Shown in pieces: positions 58,616-64,000 of a DNA stretch of 64,000 nucleotides (the stretch's first letter is position 1; each line of letters starts with the position of its first letter). The DNA is from Lumbricus terrestris (Eukaryota > Annelida > Clitellata > Crassiclitellata > Lumbricidae). Made by a program: the position numbers and the translations under genes. The stretch covers positions 81,449,005-81,513,004 of the forward strand of contig OX457036.1 of the NCBI GenBank assembly GCA_949752735.1, read 5' to 3'. Under the pieces are notes generated by a model, which was given only the letters and a program-made list of their open reading frames with translations, was not told where the DNA came from and ran no database searches.

Positions 58616-59160
58616 TCACTGATGCTTAAACAGAACGAGCTTTGTCAGCTGTTTACGAATCATTGGTCCAGTTATTTGAACAGTTTTCTGCTTGGCCAGA
58701 TGATGCATTCGGATAGTGCAATAACAGCTGCTAATGCACTTGATTAAATAAAAAACATGATTGTTGTCGGGTGTGCTATCAAACATGTGGTCATTCAAAC
58801 AAGCAAAACATTGCAACCCAACCTCTGCAAGGACAACGGTGCAAACAGTAGGTACAAAATGCTTGGCCCATGGTAGTTTATCGCCAAGAGTATTATGCAT
58901 TCGCAGAAAACACTTCTCGGTTTCTTCACAAATCATTGTCACACTCCCCGACGGCTTAATTAACCCACCCCGATTTTTCAGCGAAATGAACTGGCTCCTA
59001 ACATTTGCTACCATTTCATCCTCTGCAGTTAAAGCTAAATGACAATCGGCACACTTAATCTTCCTCTTCACCATTCTTACAACATAACCAGCAATGTATG
59101 ACACTACAGCCTTCTTGTACTGAGACAGAATTGCTTTATTTGGAATGTTCACATAATCAT
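58616..59160 (-). pseudogene. P-element/THAP9-type transposase, C-terminal fragment
   Basis: 178 residues: SYIAGYVVRMVKRKIKC, a CADC pair, FISLKNRGGLIKPSGSV, ICEETEKCFLRMH. This is the characteristic C-terminal RNase H-like and zinc-binding tail of P-element-type transposases (THAP family). Upstream on the same strand (59,161-59,433) another open stretch is in a different frame and is not clearly homologous, so the gene is probably broken by a frameshift. The THAP DNA-binding domain and the catalytic core are not visible, and no TIRs were found. Confidence 0.65.
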
Positions 59161-59433
59161 GGTCGCTGGTACACGAGGCTGTAGGTCATACATGCGGCCA
59201 CTGACATGTCGAGTATCCTCTTGTAAACCCTGAACTGGAATGGAATCCAATGTTACACTTAGTGCCAATTCGCAAACCCTCAGTCTCCTGTAATTTGTGC
59301 AGCTGCTCAATATAATTCCAGTTAATTTTACGAACCTGTTGATCTTTAAGAATTCCATAACATGCAAAGCAATAGGCAGCATATTCCTACCAATTCCAAA
59401 TGACAAACACAACAAAATAACCTTAGAATGCAA

Positions 59434-60329
59434 CTAATTTTAAGTAACTCATAATCACAGTTTCTTCTCAGCTGAAATATTTTTCAGCATTTTATAAAGA
59501 TGGCGCCAGAAATAACTCAGAAGAAAATTAATGCCATCTCAGGCAAATTAGCAAATCATGCTCCAGTTCATTACCGCTACAAGACAACAAACATGTTACG
59601 GAATCACAGTAACGTAGGCAAGAACTCTAAAGTCGATCGAGCACCGATTCAGAGTTTGACGTAACCAATCACGTTCCATGCGTAGAATGGAGTAAACAAG
59701 AACCTAGGAGCCAGACCGGCAGAAAAAACAACAAAGCAACCATTAACGGCAATCATCACAGCTTTTCATAATCGAAATTCCATTTCGAATGGAACTACAA
59801 AGCGCACTCATCAGTGAACTGAAAATCTGTGCCGTGCTTTGATGACGTAGACACAGAGGTCTAACAACAAACCCCTGTTCACCCATGGCATCGAACTTAG
59901 AAACCACTTCAAAGTTCAAACGGATGATGAAAGAAATCTGGACCATTCATTGCCAAAGAATGCTTCAGCAAATTCATCTCACCGGATCCTTGTGAATAAA
60001 TTCAGAGCAGAATTCATGACCGGAAAAAAACCCAGAACAGATTATTATACCTTAATAATATCTAATGAAACTCAACAGCTCTGCTAGCACTAATAAACTT
60101 GGATGAAGGATGTGTTTACAGACAATACAGAATAACTGTAGAGTAGAAGATTGAACCTCACAATCAAAATCTAATCCTAAATATGACAAAACATTAATGG
60201 CGCAGAACAATTGTGCATGAAGGACATGCTCAAGGTCCCTGCACATTAATTGCCTCACGCAAGGCTCAAAGCCACACCCTCTGCATTACACTCTAATCAA
60301 TCGACCACTGCGCCACTTCTGAAAGATGT
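59434..60329. other. No gene recognised
   Basis: No supported exon, RNA gene or transposon end was seen. Confidence 0.4.
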
Positions 60330-60537
60330 CTGGTTGCATTTTGTCATAAAAAGAGTTTCCTTACTAGAATGTTTTATACACTTACTAACATTCATCTTAC
60401 ATTACTTTTCATTTATATTAATTACTATACTTTATTATTACATCTATAGTTTTATACGTTATACTGCCTTAATTTATCGATGTCCGATTGTGTGTTTGTA
60501 AATGGAATAATAAAGACTATACCTACTTACTTACTTA
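60330..60537 (+). mobile_element. LINE 3' end, (CTTA)n-tailed
   Basis: Homologous to the end of the LINE at 28,690-29,291: AGAGTTTCCTTACTAGAATG, ACACTTACTAACATT, GTTTGTAAATGGAATAATAA, then CTTA repeats. It abuts the Cdh1-like fragment directly. Confidence 0.7.
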
Positions 60538-60540
60538 ACA

Positions 60541-60852
60541 TGACTAGAATTTGGTGATACAAACCAGTTCGCCGGAGTGCTTCGACCAAGCCAGGTTGCA
60601 CACTTGTGATCTGCACTGAAGTGGTCGACCGGTGATCGGGTTCCAGAATCGGATTCATTTGTCCGCTGTTCCGCCTCCGCTTGCCAGGAGTCCGTGTTGA
60701 TGCGGCAACCAGGCGATTGCCTTAACAGCGGCCAAGTGCTCCGAATAGATCTGAACGGTATTGATACTACGCGTGTTCCAGATGTACAGTTTGTTGTCGT
60801 TGCCACTGGACGCTAAGTGCTGGTGATCAGGCGACCATTTCAAACCGCAGAC
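60541..60852 (-). pseudogene. fzr: Cdh1/Fizzy-related WD40 exon, inactivated
   Basis: The exon starts after an AG acceptor (60,853-60,854, minus strand) and encodes VCGLKWSPDHQHLASSGNDN, LYIWN, EHLAAVKAIAWLPHQHGLLA and SGGGTADK, then TGA where the family has a Cys codon. Beyond the stop the same frame continues IRFWNPITGRPLQC and SQVCNLAWSKHSGELV, with a short deletion between them. The WD40 pattern is that of FZR1/Cdh1, the APC/C activator, rather than Cdc20. With a stop, a deletion and truncation by a LINE tail it cannot encode a working propeller. It is probably a duplicated gene remnant: the acceptor argues against a processed copy. Confidence 0.8.
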
Positions 60853-60975
60853 CTACGCAATATTTATCAACATAAATATGTTGAAATAATGCCATAGCAT
60901 TCTGCCTCATCACCAATTCACCATACAACCTAGAAAAGATATTTAAAGTCATACATTTTTAATTAAATTACAGCA

Positions 60976-61250
60976 GGCAAACCTGGTGTAGATGGGATAA
61001 GGTCTCCAACTTTTATTTTGCTACTCCACAATGCCCGCAGTCACTCATCTATTTATGCTGACTTCGTGCGTAACGTCAATGCACCAAAATGCTCTTGCCC
61101 GACCTGTCACAACACCATCCATGCATGGAGATTTCTCATCTCTTTTACGTGATGTCTACTATCTGATAACAGAACCTTGCTTAAACATGTATTGACCAAC
61201 TCCTGCAGAGTTGATGTCGTTCACATAAAATAATATCGGATAGCATTCGG
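60976..61250 (+). pseudogene. Possible LINE C-terminal fragment
   Basis: The frame reads ARSHSSIYADFVRNVNAPKC, then SCPTCHNTIH, then a stop. This resembles the RT C-terminal zinc-binding segment of I/Jockey-type LINEs (R-HS-L-D, CSCG-E-H). Evidence is limited to this short pattern. Confidence 0.35.
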
Positions 61251-61501
61251 CCAAAGTCTTCAAAACTTTACAAACCACTGCACAAAAATTCTGGACAATC
61301 TGGAATCCATTTGGAACACGAGACTAACAAGGCCGATCCGGGACGAACAAGGCCAATCCGAGACGGTTGGGTTGGCAGCTCTAGTTTTGGATGGCTTGGG
61401 CCGTTTCAGGGGCAATATGAGTACTCACAAGTGCGTATTCAAGTTCTTTCATTCACATTAAGTCTAATTATCCTAGACGCAACAATTACAAATCACGCAA
61501 G

Positions 61502-61679
61502 CAGTGCTTAAAGTGTGGAAAAATAAGTGCCTGGACGCCCCTTGCCTCTCCAAAAGAAGTGCCTGGACGCCCCTTACCTTTCTAGTATGTGCCGGACAAT
61601 AACTGGCAGGACGGCGTTCAGATTTTAAAATAAGTGCATGGACGCCGTCCATGACCGTCCAGCCACACTTTAAGCACTG
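61502..61679. mobile_element. hAT MITE, 178 bp
   Basis: Perfect 17-bp TIRs CAGTGCTTAAAGTGTGG / CCACACTTTAAGCACTG and the 8-bp duplication CACGCAAG at 61,494-61,501 and 61,680-61,687. Internal GTGCCTGGACGCCCCTT words repeat and resemble the GGACGCAC motifs of the hAT-like element at 15,254. Confidence 0.93.
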
Positions 61680-61687
61680 CACGCAAG

Positions 61688-62840
61688 CGAATTGTTAGCA
61701 GCAGAGCGGGGATGGTTTTGTGTTAGTTAACATGCAAAAAAATGTTCCCGCTATCAGTAGTTTAGCAGGGGTAGGCTTGCGTCCTCGAACACAAGTCGTA
61801 TTAATTTACATTTTAATAACGATCAGGTTCACTAGACAATAAAATAATCAGTGAACATGTTACTCACCGATGAAACGACTGTGTTGTTCCTTTAATTTGC
61901 TGCTTACAACAATTTATAGCCGCGCAATAAGGCATTTTGATAAGTTTATCGATATCAACACATTTGTAGTTCCAAGATGGCAGGTCGCCGACCTCACTTT
62001 CGAGTTTACTAGCGCAATCCAGGTCTAAATATAGATATCGATGGTTCCAGCTAATGACTTAACCCGCCGGGACCAAGCCGCGACGGAGCGGATTTCACGG
62101 ACAAGTTACCCCGGGAGCTGCTTCGGGACGTGTACGCATTGATTGGATTTGCTGCGGATGAATTGGTGACCAGTGAAGCGCAACTGCGGTCGTCCGTGAA
62201 CCCGTTTGATGTGTATACAAGAGTTTAACGCACCTTTCGCTGACAGGTGCCCGTGCATTGTGACTCGATCTGCGTATACATGCATGTGCATGACTTGATG
62301 CTGGCGCTATATCATGTCATGTGTCACGCTGTGTTATTTCTGTGTGTTGGTACGCGCTCATGTAGTCAGTCGTTGGATGTCTGAGTGCTGGGGTCTGTAT
62401 CAGACTGTATGGACTCTATGGAGTGCTGCATGGGCCGACCTTATACCCTTTCCGACCTGATTTACACCGGTTGCAGCTCGTTTTTAATTTCTCCGTTTTC
62501 CCGGGGTTCAAGTGGCGCCCACCCGCAATAAGCTTATATGCGGATAGAATTTGAAGCCTCTGATCCACTGGCGTAGGTAGGACTACAAGTGGAACAAATC
62601 CATAGTGCTTTGATCTTTTACAGGGCACTGTTTCAAAGCTTTAAAACATGCAAAGAAAAAATCGAAGTCGCTTTCCGATCGGTTGAATTCATATGAAAAG
62701 AAAATACAGTAAATTCCAATGCAATAGACCAAGTTGGCCTTCCTGTCTCACTGCGCTTAGTGTGTAGGAGCCATTCCACTCTGTTCATAAAGACTCTCAG
62801 AACTGTCCTATGAAAAAGTTATAACATAGGCGGGCGCGCT
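61688..62840. other. No gene recognised
   Basis: At about 62,511 AAGTGGCGCCCACCC resembles a primer binding site after a CA, but no LTR pair is seen. Confidence 0.4.
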
Positions 62841-62905
62841 TCTGAGTAGCCTATACCTTGAAGAGGCGCTATGGAAAACTTCCGAAATAAATAAGAATAG
62901 GTATA
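62841..62905 (+). mobile_element. Solitary LINE/SINE 3' tail
   Basis: CTTCTGAGTAGCCTATACCT, TGAAGAGGCGCTATGGAAAA and AAATAAATAAG match the tail family at 2,969 and 36,390. Confidence 0.55.
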
Positions 62906-63884
62906 CCTATACGTGATTGCAACAGGCCACCTATTATAGAACATCAGACCTCTCTTAATTGTATCTGCCGAAATACATGGCCTCTAATTATAGGCTATAC
63001 GACTGCGCAAGTGGACCTATGAAACGTAACAGACATAATGTATACAACGAGGTATACAAGCTTACACCTAGGTGCCATGGACGAAGGAAAGCTGTATTTG
63101 GTGTCAAACACATCAATCGCTGCGCAATAAATCGCATTCAATTAGTCTATCCCACGAATCCTGTACGCGTGTTCAAGAACTTCGCTTTCCTGCTTTCCCT
63201 GCTGCTTTGGGTGACCGCTGGTCGGTCGAGATCAAAGGCCCAACCGCGCCCACACACACAGCCAGCGACCTACCGCAGTTCCAAACAATGCTTTCTCGGA
63301 GTTATCCAACCCTTTGTGGTGAGCAAGGCATGACACCCCTTTCACGGAATATTTCTATGTTGTGGGAGGAGGCAGGAGGCTGGGAAGAGGGAGGAGGAAT
63401 TTCATTTCGTTAGCATAATTAGGGTTCGAATCCAGCGCCTCTCTTCCCTATAGCACAATGGCAACACAATGGCACGAGTCGCTTTGATTCGGTTCCGGGC
63501 GCGTGCTTCACCCGCTTTGATTAAATTCCTATTACGAAACGGATTGTTATCGATTCCTGTTAATTTGTCCATTATATCTGTGCACGCGTTGTACTTCTAG
63601 GCTTGCTTTAATTAGGCCTCTCTCTCTCTCATGCAGAGAAGGCTGTCTCTCTACCCGTCTGTTGAAGCGCATCAGACAAGAAGCGAACAACAGGCAGAAC
63701 TCGGGAGGGAGAGCAGTGTATGCGGCGTCAGTTAAACATTCTCAGCAGGTCGCATCAGGGTCACTTACGTTATTCAGCAAGTCGAAGATATTAAATACAG
63801 AGAAGATATTATTGAAAATAAAGAACTTTTGTCAGGTCATCATGCAGTCAAGAGTAAAATAAGTAAAACGACCTGCCACGACCC
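62906..63884. other. No gene recognised
   Basis: A 124-codon open frame at 62,959-63,333 has no recognisable motif or splice support. Confidence 0.4.
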
Positions 63885-64000
63885 ATGTATGCCGGTAGCG
63901 CGGAATATTCTATTCCCCCTAAAGCTATCCGGGGAGGGGGTCAGGGGTGAATTAATAATGGAGATAGAGTATCCGGAGGGATAAGCCATTCTGTCCCCAG
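63885..64000. repeat. G-rich dispersed repeat, copy 2
   Basis: Counterpart of 3,800-3,915, with CCCCCTAAAGCTATCCGGGG and GAGTATCCGGAGGGATAAGC. It runs to the window edge. Confidence 0.5.

Noticed and set aside
62500..62530. Possible primer binding site (TGGCGCC) after a CA, suggesting a solo LTR
   Set aside because: No TG start, second LTR, polypurine tract or target duplication could be found.
62959..63333. 124-codon open frame
   Set aside because: No motif, composition or splice context supports it.

Overview
The window is metazoan nuclear DNA dominated by transposable elements, with few host genes. It has spliced genes with GT-AG introns, tRNA-derived SINEs, 5'-truncated LINEs with microsatellite tails, hAT-type MITEs and several LTR retrotransposons. 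An Olig-family bHLH gene, an LC8 dynein light chain exon, a Cdh1/Fizzy-related fragment and a Gmr1-like Ty3 element (a type first described from deuterostomes) suggest a marine invertebrate deuterostome. I cannot name the species or phylum from sequence alone.

Layout. 1-4,170: the 3' end of a Tc1/mariner element, microsatellites and two LINE 3' ends. 4,171-18,244: a 14-kb nest. A Ty3-type element has integrase upstream of reverse transcriptase (Gmr1-like order), 1.16-kb LTRs and a GTGTC target duplication. It is split by a minus-strand gypsy element (8,620-13,582) and by a hAT-like element (15,254-16,596). 18,344-19,408: a 5'-truncated LINE. 21,735-27,700: a LINE broken by a foldback-like repeat made of TCGA-rich ends and a core array of TGACGTCA-bearing units, with an inverted second copy at 25,900-27,700. 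28,402-32,752: a four-exon gene for a nuclear PIN/NYN-fold protein with a LINE in intron 1. 34,149-34,337: the last coding exon of an LC8 dynein light chain, followed by a triplicated 3' region. 35,800-40,800: SINE with a hAT MITE in its head, then LINE fragments. 41,331-47,437: a second gypsy element with 1,360-bp LTRs. 48,201-50,495: a TIR transposon. 52,114-53,094: single-exon Olig gene. 54,183-64,000: a foldback MITE, SINEs, a P/THAP-type transposase fragment, a broken Cdh1-like exon, and a small hAT MITE.

The most interesting theme is that both gypsy elements keep one long open frame (gag, protease, integrase tail) from which RT, RNase H and most of integrase have been removed without breaking the frame. 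They look like non-autonomous Gag donors. Next in interest is the foldback-like CRE-repeat element present in two inverted copies. Several TE boundaries are confirmed by matched target site duplications, so the order of insertion can be read directly.
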